64,000 nt of DNA, taken from contig CP121470.1 in NCBI GenBank assembly GCA_030919125.1, forward strand, positions 1,364,001-1,428,000, given 5' to 3'. A model generated the notes under the pieces. That model saw nothing but the letters and a program-made list of their open reading frames with translations, had not been told where the DNA came from and did no database searches. Below are positions 55,151 through 64,000 of the stretch, piece by piece. This DNA comes from Methanoregula sp. SKADARSKE-2. GTDB lineage: Archaea; Halobacteriota; Methanomicrobia; Methanomicrobiales; Methanospirillaceae. Numbering within the stretch: the first letter of the stretch is position 1; the number at the start of each line of letters is the position of its first letter. A program made the translations under genes and the position numbers.

Positions 55151-58100
55151 ATGGCTGCGACCCCGCGACAGAAGGAGGCGATCAGATCGCACGACCAGAG
55201 CACGGTCGTCACGGCAGGGGCAGGGACGGGCAAGACGTTTGTCCTGGTGCAGAAGTACATCGACCTCATAGAATCGAAGAAGATCCCCGTCCCCCAGATC
55301 CTCGCGCTCACGTTCACGGAGAAGGCTGCGGCTGAGATGAAGGAGCGGATAAGAAGAGAGATCCATGCCCGGTGCGGGGCGCAGTGGGAGAGGGCTGCGG
55401 AGGAGTTCATGGTCGCATCGGTCCAGACCTTCCACTCCTTCTGCGCACAGGCCCTCCGGGAGTTCCCGATCGAGGCGGGTCTGGTCCCCGGCTTTGTCGT
55501 CCTCGACGAGCAGCAGATGGGACGGATCCATGCGGCCGCGTTCGATGAACTGGTCCAGACCCCGCAGGAGAAGCCGGTGCAGCGGGCGGCAGCGCACGTC
55601 CTTGCCCTGACCGGGCAGAAGACGCTCTCCGATATGCTCGCCGCGATGTACCAGCAGCGGAGCCGGTACCTCCGGTTCTTCGCTGCGCTCGGAGCGGACC
55701 CGGCGGGGGTGCTTGCGTTCTGGCAGCAGGAGGTCCACCGGTTCCGGGATGAGGAGATCCGGCTTCTCGCAGCGGACCACGGGTTTGGAAAGATCGTCCG
55801 GACCCTGCTTGCCCTTGGCGAGAGGTACGGGGCAATGGATGACCAGGCGGCCCGGCACCTGAGCGGGCTCCTCCCGCACCTCCGGCTCCTCGTCCCCGAA
55901 ACTTCACCGGAAGAGTTCTGCAGGGCTGCAACTGCGATCCGGGAATTACGGATGGGCAATGGGGGCAGCAGGAAGAACTGGAGCGAGGGGGATCTTGAAA
56001 AATTCAGAGCAACCCGGAGGAGCCTTCTCGACCTCCTCCACCAGCGGGCCCCGCTCCTTCGGCTTTGGGTCGACCCTGCCGATCCCCGATTGACCGCCTC
56101 GATCCGGTTCCTGAACGAGCTTGCGATCGTCTTCCGGCGCTACCTGGCCCTCACGGCCGATGCGAAGGCAAAGGACGGGGGCCTCGACTTCTCTGACCTG
56201 ATCCTCCACGCCCTCCAGCTCTTCACGGAGCAGCGGGAGCTCGTGGCCACCCACTTTACCGGCCGGTTCCGGTACATCCTGGTCGACGAGTTTCAGGACA
56301 CCGACCCGGCGCAGTTCGAGATCGTCCTCGCCCTCGTGGGCGATCTCTCGCCCAAGACCGACTGCCTCTTCCTTGTCGGCGATCCGAAGCAGTCGATCTA
56401 TCTCTTCCGGGAAGCGGATGTGACCCGGTTCAAGGAGGCGCAGAGGATCATCGGGCAGGCCTGCGGCGGCCTCTCCGTCAACCTCGACACCAGCTTCCGG
56501 AGCACGAAGGAGGTGATCGGGCTCACCAACCATCTCTTCCTCTCGCTCTTCGCCTCCGCGGAGAGGGCGTTTGAGTTCGGGTACGAGCCGATCAGAACCT
56601 CGCCGGCCCGGGCGGAGCAGGTGGGCTCGGTCGAGCTCCTCCTCCCTCCCCGGGGCGAACAGAGTGCGGATACGAAACGGAACGAGGCGGAGATGGTGGC
56701 CCGGCGGATCCATGCACTCGTGAACGCCGAGCCCATGGACGTGTACGAGGAAAACCCTGATCACGGCTGGCAGAAACGGCCGGCCCGGTACGGGGATCTC
56801 GCGATCCTCCTCGCCCAGCGGACAAACCTGACGTACTATCTCACCTCCCTTGCCCGGGCAGGCATCCCATACTATGTGCACGGCGGGACGGGGTTCTACG
56901 GCAGGCAGGAGATTTACGATTTCTTTAACCTGCTCTGCTTTCTGGAGAACGGACACAGCGATGTCAGCCTCGTTGGGGTCCTGCGGTCCCCGTACTTTGG
57001 GATCTCGGATACTGAGCTCTTCCTCCTCTCCCGCGGGCCCGGGACGATCTTCGAGCGCCTGGTGCAGTACGCAGAGACCTCCGGGAGCAAGGGGGCGGTC
57101 CGGGCAGTAACCCTCCTTGCCGGGTGGCAGGAGTACGCGGGCAGGACCGGCCCTGTCACGCTGATCCGGAAGATCCTGGCCGGGTCAGGCATGTACACGG
57201 TGTACGGGGCACTCCCCGAGGGGCAGCAGATCCTGGCAAATATCGAGAAGCTCATCGCGATCGTCCGGGCCCGGGAGGAGAAGGGGTACGCTCTCGCCGA
57301 TCTCGTCGCGGATTTGAAGGTGGCAATGGATGAGGAGGAGCGCGAAGGCGAGGCCCCGCTCGATGCGCTCGCAACGAACGCGGTCAACATCATGACGATC
57401 CATGCGGCGAAGGGCCTTGAATTCCCGGTAGTTATTGTGCCGGATCTGGGCACGAGCTTCCGGGACCATTCCCCCGCGATCATGATCGGCGACGACTTCC
57501 GGATGGTAGGCGTGCAGGTCCCCGATCCCTCGGATCATTTTGTCTCCGCCGATACGCCGGTCCTCGCTGCGCTGCGCGAGATGCAGCGGCAGAAGGAGCG
57601 GGCCGAGCGGAAGCGGCTGCTGTATGTTGCTCTGACGCGGGCCCGGGATCATCTGATCCTGAGCGGGACGTTGCCGGAGGAGGTGCAGCCGTCTGAGTTT
57701 GCAAAGACCCGGATCGAGTGGGTCTGGAACGGGCTTGGGGTTACACCGGAGGATCTCGCGGCTGGCGTATGCGATGCCGGCGGGGTCCGGGTCCGGCTGA
57801 TCTCCGATCCTCTGGCTATCCCGGCCGAGTATGGGGAGGTTAAGCCGGAGAGGGTTGAGGTACCGCCTGAGTGTTCGGGAGGGACCGGGACGTTTGTCCG
57901 GCCGGTTCTGCCTTTGGTGCCGGATGCGGGCCGGGTGATCCCGGTCTCGGAGCTTGAGGGGGATCACCGGGTTCATGCGCCGCGGGTTTCGAAATATTTA
58001 CCTAGAGTTGACGGGGCAAGGAAGGGGACGATCGTCCATGAGGTGCTCAGGGGCCGGGATGCTTCCGCGGTGCTGGAGGAGTACGGCGAGTTTTCGGAAG

Positions 58101-58441
58101 AGCATCTCCGGCAGTGCGAGGAGATTGTTGCTGCGTTTTTTTCAACGGATCTGATGAAGAGGGTGAAGCGCTCTTTCTGTGAGGTGCCGTTTGTCCTTAC
58201 GCTGGGGACCCTGCGGGTGACGGGGAAGATTGACCGGCTCTGCGAACTTGATGATGGGTCGTGGGTGGTGATCGATTACAAGTCGGAGGTGGCGGAGCCG
58301 GAGGAGTTCCTCCTGGTTGGAGAAGCGTATGCCGAATCGATCCGGATCTATTGCGAAGCGGCCCGCGGGCTGGTGAGATATCCGGTCTCAGGCTACCTCT
58401 ATTTCACGGAGATCGGGGTATTTTACCCGGCCGGTTCTTAA
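55151..58441 (+). CDS. addA: AddA-like UvrD-family helicase-nuclease
   Basis: 1096 residues. Helicase motifs: Walker A AGAGTGKT (residues 22-29), QILALTFTEKAAAEMKERI (motif Ia), YILVDEFQDTDPAQFEIVL (II), CLFLVGDPKQSIYLFREADV (III), NIMTIHAAKGLEFPVVIVPD (V) and RLLYVALTRARDHLILSGT (VI). A C-terminal RecB-type nuclease follows (KGTIVHEVLRGRD; VTGKIDRLCELDDGSWVVID; YKSE). With AddB it would unwind and degrade double-stranded ends. Starts 1 bp after addB; no lesion. Confidence 0.92.
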   Translation: MAATPRQKEAIRSHDQSTVVTAGAGTGKTFVLVQKYIDLIESKKIPVPQILALTFTEKAAAEMKERIRREIHARCGAQWERAAEEFMVASVQTFHSFCAQALREFPIEAGLVPGFVVLDEQQMGRIHAAAFDELVQTPQEKPVQRAAAHVLALTGQKTLSDMLAAMYQQRSRYLRFFAALGADPAGVLAFWQQEVHRFRDEEIRLLAADHGFGKIVRTLLALGERYGAMDDQAARHLSGLLPHLRLLVPETSPEEFCRAATAIRELRMGNGGSRKNWSEGDLEKFRATRRSLLDLLHQRAPLLRLWVDPADPRLTASIRFLNELAIVFRRYLALTADAKAKDGGLDFSDLILHALQLFTEQRELVATHFTGRFRYILVDEFQDTDPAQFEIVLALVGDLSPKTDCLFLVGDPKQSIYLFREADVTRFKEAQRIIGQACGGLSVNLDTSFRSTKEVIGLTNHLFLSLFASAERAFEFGYEPIRTSPARAEQVGSVELLLPPRGEQSADTKRNEAEMVARRIHALVNAEPMDVYEENPDHGWQKRPARYGDLAILLAQRTNLTYYLTSLARAGIPYYVHGGTGFYGRQEIYDFFNLLCFLENGHSDVSLVGVLRSPYFGISDTELFLLSRGPGTIFERLVQYAETSGSKGAVRAVTLLAGWQEYAGRTGPVTLIRKILAGSGMYTVYGALPEGQQILANIEKLIAIVRAREEKGYALADLVADLKVAMDEEEREGEAPLDALATNAVNIMTIHAAKGLEFPVVIVPDLGTSFRDHSPAIMIGDDFRMVGVQVPDPSDHFVSADTPVLAALREMQRQKERAERKRLLYVALTRARDHLILSGTLPEEVQPSEFAKTRIEWVWNGLGVTPEDLAAGVCDAGGVRVRLISDPLAIPAEYGEVKPERVEVPPECSGGTGTFVRPVLPLVPDAGRVIPVSELEGDHRVHAPRVSKYLPRVDGARKGTIVHEVLRGRDASAVLEEYGEFSEEHLRQCEEIVAAFFSTDLMKRVKRSFCEVPFVLTLGTLRVTGKIDRLCELDDGSWVVIDYKSEVAEPEEFLLVGEAYAESIRIYCEAARGLVRYPVSGYLYFTEIGVFYPAGS

Positions 58442-58679
58442 AAGAAACGGCGTGACGGTCCGGCCACCATCACCCATAGGGGTTCTTTCGCCTCCGAAAA
58501 AGACGATAAGAGAACGCTAATACGTGGTGGATCTCAGGGGCAACGGGCAAGTGATCGTGGTTTTGGAAAGAAGGGGGGTTTTGGGAAGATCGGGATCCGG
58601 AGTTGTCTATGGATCATCCATATGAGATGTGGAATGATGGGACGGGTGAAGATGCAAGTCTCCGTTGGTTGTTGAATCG
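58442..58679 (+). other. 238-bp region after addA
   Basis: Nothing recognised. It leads into transposon remnants on the opposite strand. Confidence 0.45.
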
Positions 58680-58724
58680 GTAATCCGGCTTTCTTCCAAG
58701 ACAACGAAGCTCAGGAACCACCAA

Positions 58725-58882
58725 ACCTGTTTGAAGCAGTTGATCAACTGATAGATGCGCTGGCGAGTTACGTGAGAATACCGATCTATCTCGGCAACCG
58801 GCTTTTCTTTCAGCCATTGATTGATTATTCTCTCGATATCCCGATCTGTGATATCCCGAATTGATTTTACACATATAACCAT
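58725..58882 (-). pseudogene. N-terminal relic of a second IS481-type transposase
   Basis: Minus strand from within the right end of IS481 copy C: IRDITDRDIERIINQWLKEK, then PVAEIDRYSHVTRQRIYQLI and NCFKQ. It parallels the helix-turn-helix start of copies A-C (DIQRIIQQCVNDKPVVEIAR) at about half identity. A related element was cut or overlapped by copy C. Confidence 0.65.
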
Positions 58883-59816
58883 TTCTGCGCATATTTCAGA
58901 ATCCTCTCCTGGGGTAGACGGTACCAGAATGCGTTATAAGGCTCATCGAAATCGAGACTCACTCATGTGAGGTTTGATGACATTGTGCCAGTGAAGAATT
59001 TTATCGACAGAACCGAACTTCGCGATCCTTCGTTCGACTTCTCCGAAGAACCGTTCAATTTTGCCGTTCGTTTGAGGGTGTTTTATCCTGGTTGGGATGT
59101 GTTTTATGTTGTGATGAACAAGGAACTCTCCGAATTTATGATGGGCCTATTCACGGTTCCGAGCTGAAACGAATTGTGTACTGTTGTCAGTGAGGATCTC
59201 GCGGGGCGTACCTTACATCTGGAATCCCTGATTCAGCACCGTGAGAGTGTTCTCGGTAGTTGGAGAATCGAATACCCCGTAGCAGGTGATGAGGCGGGAT
59301 GAATCATCCATGAATGCGATCAGCCATTTCTTCGATCCTTTAAGTTCGAACTCTTTCCAGTCTCCCTGCCCCATCGACATGGAATGAGTATGTTCATACC
59401 GAACATATTTCCGCTGTTGCCGTTTTTTCATGTTGATCTCCACCAGACCGTGGTTCAACAATACCCGATAGATTCGATTATGCGGGATATGGATCCCGTG
59501 TGTTTCCTCAATCTTCTTCTCCAGATGGATTGGACCAATGTTGTTGGATTGATAGGTTGCGAGGATCAACTCTTCTGCTCGATCATCGATGGCGTGGGGC
59601 TTTCTTCCAGATTGCCTGAGTACCGGATATTCCCCCGATTCTCTGAACGGGTTGATGAACTGATACACTCGTTGACGGGTAATCTGGAAATACCGGGCAA
59701 TCTCAACAACGGGTTTATCATTGACACATTGCTGAATGATCCTCTGGATATCCCCATTCGATAAGTTGCTCAAATCGGTATTTACATCTGATGTCAAATG
59801 ATTTCGGGATAGGGCA
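58847..59816 (-). mobile_element. IS481-type element, copy C
   Basis: 970 bp, the same length and ends as copy A: TGTGATATCCCG at the low-coordinate side and CGGGATAGGGCA at the high-coordinate side. It lies against a related relic on one side and a normal gene on the other. Confidence 0.86.
58867..59797 (-). pseudogene. IS481-family transposase with shared lesions (copy C)
   Basis: It matches copy A almost base for base. It carries the same TAA (59213-59215), the same TAG and the same 4-bp duplication near the 3' end. One coding difference is seen (NGDIQRI here, NGAIQRI in copy A). The intact part is 194 codons. Confidence 0.85.
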
Positions 59817-59828
59817 GACAGAAAAATT

Positions 59829-59840
59829 CATAAATACCTT
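59829..59840 (+). promoter_or_regulatory. box A promoter
   Basis: CATAAATACCTT, about 55 bp upstream of the ATG at 59891; GGGAGAA (59876-59882) is the likely ribosome site. Confidence 0.45.
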
Positions 59841-59890
59841 TTTCACAGGAGACATACAATTTTTAGAAAAGATTGGGAGAACGTGATATC

Positions 59891-61675
59891 ATGGGCGATC
59901 TAGAACTCCGCAGTGATGAGAATGTGCTCGTCAGGACAAACGGGATCTTTGTAAAGTCTCTCCCGTTCGAAGGGATCCTTACCAACCGGCGGATCCTTCT
60001 TATCGACAAATCGAAAGACCTCCGACCACCAAAAGAGATCTCCCTTGCAACCGTAAAAGATATTGAGACCGGGGAGAACGCGATTCGGGATCAGACCATC
60101 ACCCTATCCATGGTGGCAAAAACCGGGGGGCTGCGGCAGATGATCCTCACCTTTTCCCGGCAGACCGGGGGAAACAGGATCAAGGAGCGGGATGAATGGG
60201 TGAAGTTGCTGAAGAAGAACACCGGCCAGGTATTCGAACAGGCTGTTCACCGCAATGTCCAGCCCGTTGAAGCGGAAGACCGGTATCCTGAAGAACCAGC
60301 CCCCGCCCGCATAGGAAATGTCAATTCCCCCCTCCAGCAAAATCCGCCGGCCCGGATAGCGATCCAGAAAGAAGTCGAGCAGCCGCGTCCGGTCAAACGA
60401 ATTATTGAATCCGGGCCGGTACCGGATGCCCAACCCACCCCCGCCCCTCCTCCGGAACCGGCAGCTCTTCTTCCGTCCTCAGGATTGGGTCTGTATTGCA
60501 CCCGGTGCGGGAACAAGCTTGCAGAAGGCTCGGCATTCTGTAACCGGTGCGGATCTCCGGTAAACGTTCCGGTCATCCCCCCGGAGGTGGTCCCCCCAGC
60601 CCCCGCGCCCACCCCCCGGCGAACCGCAGTTGCCGAACCCGCAGAGCAACCGGCGCAGCGGACAACCTCTGAGGGACGGAGAGAAACCCCCGTAACCGGG
60701 CAGATATCCATTCCTGAAGAAGAACTATCGTGGGAGGAGATGCCAGAGCATCTTCCCGCACCCGTCAGAACTCCGGTTCGTACGACTCTCCCCGATACTA
60801 TTTCCGAACCTGAGTTTGATCAGGTCGCCGCTCCCCAGGACCAGACTCCGCCTGCCCCGCCGGAAAAACCCGGAAAAGGCAGGAAAGGTCTCCTTCCCCG
60901 TCTCTTCTCGCCAAAAGAGCTTGCCCCGACACCGCTGAAACCAGGATCCATGCCAACGCGGAGCGCCCCACCCGCACCAAAAAGACCGGTTCGCCCCTCC
61001 TCCGGTCGTGGGCTCAGGCCCGGCAAGCGGGCAATCTATGCGGTCGTTGGGATCGTGGTAATTATCGCAGTTCTGCTCATAGGAGCACGTTTCGTTTATC
61101 CGATGATTACCAGAGGAGAGATATCCCTTCCCACAGGCACCTCCGGTGAGACAACGCCAACCCCGACAATAAACGGGGCTGCTGCGTCGTCAACGCCAAC
61201 AGCATCCGGGACATGGGTGATGCCCAAGGAACCCTTGGCGGTTACGATCCCCTCCACGGGTGTCTATGTCTATGTCAACTATATCGGAGGATTTAAGGGA
61301 ACCTACGGCATTTCTTCCGATCTCAAGACCGCCACCGACTCCGGCGAGAAGATCTTCGAAGTTCTGAACGCGACCGGCACGGTGCAGGCGGATATCGCAA
61401 AGACAGACCCGTCGACCCGGCATGCAATAACCGTGGAGATCTACAAAGACAGCAACGTACTGACGAGCGGAACCACCGACGCGTCATTCGGGAAAGTGAC
61501 CCTTTCAGTAGATGTTGCGACCGGTGTGGCAAAGGCACCGGTGATGAGCCCAAGTACTGGTGCAACGACGACCGAACCAGTAAAGGCTTCGGCAACAACA
61601 TCCCCGGCAGGTTCTGGGAATACATCCGTGACAAAGACCGGAGCGCCGGGGACGAATGCGACCACTGCCCATTAA
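59891..61675 (+). CDS. membrane protein with PH-like domain, zinc ribbon and extracellular domain
   Basis: 594 residues from ATG 59891. Order: a PH-like N-terminal domain (FEGILTNRRILLIDKSKDLR; about residues 1-115), a linker, a double-CxxC zinc ribbon YCTRCGNKLAEGSAFCNRCG (about 199-218), a long proline-rich linker, one membrane helix AIYAVVGIVVIIAVLLIGAR (about 380-399), a Thr-rich stalk, an outer beta domain (PSTGVYVYVNYIGGFKGTYG) and a Thr/Ser-rich tail. Similar zinc-ribbon membrane proteins are common in Methanomicrobia; the role is unknown but the layout suggests sensing or cell-envelope attachment. Confidence 0.75.
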   Translation: MGDLELRSDENVLVRTNGIFVKSLPFEGILTNRRILLIDKSKDLRPPKEISLATVKDIETGENAIRDQTITLSMVAKTGGLRQMILTFSRQTGGNRIKERDEWVKLLKKNTGQVFEQAVHRNVQPVEAEDRYPEEPAPARIGNVNSPLQQNPPARIAIQKEVEQPRPVKRIIESGPVPDAQPTPAPPPEPAALLPSSGLGLYCTRCGNKLAEGSAFCNRCGSPVNVPVIPPEVVPPAPAPTPRRTAVAEPAEQPAQRTTSEGRRETPVTGQISIPEEELSWEEMPEHLPAPVRTPVRTTLPDTISEPEFDQVAAPQDQTPPAPPEKPGKGRKGLLPRLFSPKELAPTPLKPGSMPTRSAPPAPKRPVRPSSGRGLRPGKRAIYAVVGIVVIIAVLLIGARFVYPMITRGEISLPTGTSGETTPTPTINGAAASSTPTASGTWVMPKEPLAVTIPSTGVYVYVNYIGGFKGTYGISSDLKTATDSGEKIFEVLNATGTVQADIAKTDPSTRHAITVEIYKDSNVLTSGTTDASFGKVTLSVDVATGVAKAPVMSPSTGATTTEPVKASATTSPAGSGNTSVTKTGAPGTNATTAH

Positions 61676-61927
61676 TGTTCCCCCTCTTTTTATTTTCACA
61701 TTATCAGAATCCCGCAACCATGCACGCCGATAGTTTACTCTGGCAACTCGAAAAGATCTGAGGGATCTGTCTTTCCCATCCCATCTCTTTTGGGAAGGTA
61801 GGGATTCCTGAACTGCCAGGCAGGATCTCCCATAAAACAGGAAGCGGAAGAAAGATGAGAGGCATAACCGGATCGGTTTTTTGTGCCGGTAAAAAAAAGA
61901 AAAATTATGGCGGTCCCTTATGACCAC

Positions 61928-62829
61928 TTATCTCTTCTCTGGTTCAGCCTTGATATCTCCAACGGTCCTCCCTCTTCTCCACCGGTATATCCCGTAAACA
62001 GCTCCCCCGAAAATGATGAGGGGAAGGAGGCTGAAGAGGACGACAATGATGATATCGATCATGCCGAAGAATCCGGCAATACCGTTATTGATGGTTGAGA
62101 GGAAGCTGTGACCGGTCTCCCCTCCTACCGGTTCCGGCTCCTGAAGGTTCACGCTGATGGTTGAGTAATCGATCTTCCCGTTGAGATATTTCAGCCTGCT
62201 TGCAAGCCGGTCCAGTTCTGTCTGGACTCGGTCGATCTGCTCCTGGACCGCGATGATATCCTCGACTTTCTGGCTCTGTTTCATTATCGCATTGTACTGG
62301 CAAGTTGCTTCTGGTACGAGGTCTGCTGAGCCACAAGGGCCACGTATTCCTCGGTTACATCCTGCCCCCAGGTTGATACGGATCTCACTTTTCCTGATGC
62401 TTTTATTCCGGCGAGTGAACTCTCAAAACTGGCAGCCGGTACCCTGACCTCGATCGAACCCGAAAGCCGGTTGTTGTAACCAGACTGGATGTTGGTTGAT
62501 GCGACAAATCCGCCGCTCGATTTTGCAAGACTGGTGATACTTTCCACAGCAGCGGTTATCTCTTTTACTTCAAGCGTCACATCCGCGGTCCGGATAATTT
62601 TGGTATCGCTCCCTCCCGGATCCGATCCATCCCGCACCATGAACGAATGCCCCAAGGCAACAGCATTTTCCGTACTGTGGTAAATCGTAGGGACAGGTAT
62701 TCCGCCCCATCCGGTATGGGCGACTTCCCGCGGAGAGGCAGCCGAAAATACCCCTGGAACGGAAAGGCCCAGCCATCCCATTGCCGCGATGAACGCGATG
62801 CATACGATGCCAACAACTCGTTTCTGCAT
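61928..62829 (-). pseudogene. DUF4349 membrane protein with one frameshift
   Basis: The signal helix KRVVGIVCIAFIAAMGWLGL is followed by the DUF4349 domain (IIRTADVTLEVKEITAAVES; SGGFVASTNIQSGYNN; GSIEVRVPAASFESSLAGIK; VTEEYVALVAQQTSYQKQLA). The frame then breaks near 62300, where one missing C (GCCAGTAC for GCCCAGTAC) puts the coiled coil EDIIAVQEQIDRVQTELDRL and the final helix MIDIIIVVLFSLLPLIIFGG in another frame. The start at 62829 is chosen because TTTATATAAATA lies about 25 bp upstream. Confidence 0.82.
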
Positions 62830-62848
62830 GCTCACATATTCTCGCATG

Positions 62849-62860
62849 GAATATTTATAT
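62849..62860 (-). promoter_or_regulatory. box A promoter of the DUF4349 gene
   Basis: TTTATATAAATA on the minus strand, about 25 bp before the ATG at 62829, fitting a leaderless message. The in-frame ATG at 62847 would fall inside the promoter. Confidence 0.6.
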
Positions 62861-63054
62861 AAATCGGTAACTTTAAATATTTTTGAAGTTATCTCTGGTG
62901 TCCATCTCGATTCGCGTATCTCTCTCTTTGAAAAATCTCCGGGTTTCTCCGGTTTCATGGATACAATGCCGTGTACCTGCTCACGGCTGCCTCACACCGC
63001 CCGTTATCAATCGTGCTTATATAAGTGGACAGGGGAATACTCCTTGGAGATACT

Positions 63055-63657
63055 ATGGCAGAAACAATTGTTCCGGAGCGGCCCGAAGGTGCCGATGAAC
63101 TAGAAAAATCAGGGTTCGAGGGAATAATCAAAGCGCTGCACGATAGTACTGATCCGCTTGTCCGTCAGTATGCTGCCTACCTCCTTGGAAAGGCAAAAAG
63201 TCCTCAGGCAATCCAGCCGTTGATCCTTGCTCTTGGTGATTTTAATAAATCTGTCCGCGAGCAGGCAACTTTTGCCCTTTCAACCATTGGCAAGGCAGCG
63301 GTCGAGCCCTTATCCGAAGCCATGAAAGAGCCTAAATGGGAGACGCGGTACCGGGCGGCCGAGGCACTCGGCAGGATAGCTGATGAGAAGGCCGTAAGAC
63401 CGTTGATCCAGGGTCTCAGGGACAACCGGGATCATGTCCGGTACATGGCGGCAAAGGGCCTTCGCGAGCTGGGCGACTCGGATGCGATCGAACCGATGAT
63501 CATCCTTCTCCGGGATGAAAACCGGTTCGTCCGGATGATGGCTGCCCGTGCTCTTGGTGCTCTTGGCGGAGAAAAAGTACGCAAAGCGCTTGTCGCAGCC
63601 CGTGAAAACGAAAGAGACGAAAAAGTGATCGAAGCAATGGATCTCGCCTTAAAGTAA
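63055..63657 (+). CDS. HEAT-repeat protein
   Basis: 200 residues made of tandem HEAT/PBS-lyase repeats of about 31 residues: DPLVRQYAAYLLGKAKSPQA, KSVREQATFALSTIGKAAVE, WETRYRAAEALGRIADEKAV, DHVRYMAAKGLRELGDSDAI, RFVRMMAARALGALGGEKVR. Such proteins are protein-binding scaffolds; in archaea and cyanobacteria some act as lyase-like chaperones, but no partner is visible. TTGGAGATACT places the start at 63055; an upstream in-frame codon at 63025 lacks a ribosome site. Confidence 0.85.
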   Translation: MAETIVPERPEGADELEKSGFEGIIKALHDSTDPLVRQYAAYLLGKAKSPQAIQPLILALGDFNKSVREQATFALSTIGKAAVEPLSEAMKEPKWETRYRAAEALGRIADEKAVRPLIQGLRDNRDHVRYMAAKGLRELGDSDAIEPMIILLRDENRFVRMMAARALGALGGEKVRKALVAARENERDEKVIEAMDLALK

Positions 63658-64000
63658 CCAAAAATTTCTCAACCCCGAAATTTTTTTAATTCCCGCTGTT
63701 TTGTATCCGGCTTTTTAACAAAGGTTCACGAGAGATCCCCAGATTTACCCTTCGGTCTCCTCTCACCTCCAGATGATATCGGGGGCGACCACTGTTTTAG
63801 GAAAACCCGTTGAGCGTCATGGGACCGAAGGATAATCTTTCAGAAAAAAGCCGATCCTTCACTGCCCCGGCTGCGGTCACCGGATGTAACCTGCAGGTTC
63901 GATGTCAGCACCTGCAGTGTTTTATCAATATATCTGGAGTAGCAACCGACTCTGGAATCAGAATGCCCGAGCCGCTGGAGTGGTTCCCGGCATTCGCGTT
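63658..64000 (+). other. 343-bp terminal region, nothing recognised
   Basis: It starts with a T-rich stretch (TTTTTTTAA at 63681-63689) that may end the HEAT transcript. A frame open to the window edge from 63903 is too short to judge. Confidence 0.4.

Noticed and set aside
53594..55879. 761-codon minus-strand frame opposite addB/addA
   Set aside because: Shadow frame caused by GC-rich third positions; it spans the junction of two certain genes.

Overview
The window comes from a methanogenic archaeon, most likely of the order Methanomicrobiales; a Methanoregula-like genus is a guess from overall gene content. Support: archaeal GatD/GatE, two tandem F420-type formate dehydrogenase loci (fdhAB), methanofuran biosynthesis genes (mfnD, mfnF), TruD, Pth2, a diphthamide-type ATP-pyrophosphatase, DUF2070, UPF0212 and cmi4-like proteins, and archaeal promoters with A/T-rich boxes about 25 bp upstream of starts. 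No rRNA, tRNA or CRISPR array was found.

Layout. 1-7.65 kb is a compact, intact housekeeping block on the + strand: gatD-gatE, a small RGG-rich protein, nitroreductase, UPF0212, PfkB kinase, Dph6-like ligase and DUF2070 membrane protein. 7.65-19.6 kb is a plasticity zone full of insertion sequences: three IS5-type copies, an IS481-type copy, an IS256-type copy and an older relic. Intact cargo here is mscL and an amino acid permease; the rest are fragments of an acyltransferase, a TPP enzyme, a nuclease and a methyltransferase. 19.7-21.3 kb holds pth2-truD. 21.4-26.3 kb is again decayed: a serpin pseudogene without its reactive loop, and a membrane redox operon (CcdA-like plus polyferredoxin) broken by an IS630-type element, a nonsense codon and an IS481 fragment. 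26.4-36.9 kb has a cmi4-like regulator, UPF0173 hydrolase, an MFS pseudogene with one stop, an ATP synthase subunit C relic, a winged-helix protein, a second nitroreductase, surE, mfnD-mfnF, a strong RNA-like hairpin and a zinc-ribbon protein. 37-44.4 kb carries fdhA1B1, a SemiSWEET gene and fdhA2B2; fdhB2 has two compensating frameshifts. 44.4-47.2 kb is transposon relics and a small membrane-protein locus. 47.4-58.4 kb is a divergent DNA end-processing island: sbcC-sbcD on the - strand and addB-addA-like genes on the + strand. 58.6-64 kb has the third IS481 copy, a PH/zinc-ribbon membrane protein, a frameshifted DUF4349 protein and a HEAT-repeat protein.

How it fits together: formate is oxidised by FdhAB with F420 reduction, feeding the methanofuran-dependent CO2 reduction pathway for which mfnD/mfnF make the cofactor. 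SbcCD and AddAB-type enzymes would process broken or foreign DNA ends. The most striking feature of the window is the number of genes carrying one or two clean lesions beside active IS elements. This is either recent genome decay or, for some of the single-base indels, sequence error; reads would settle it.
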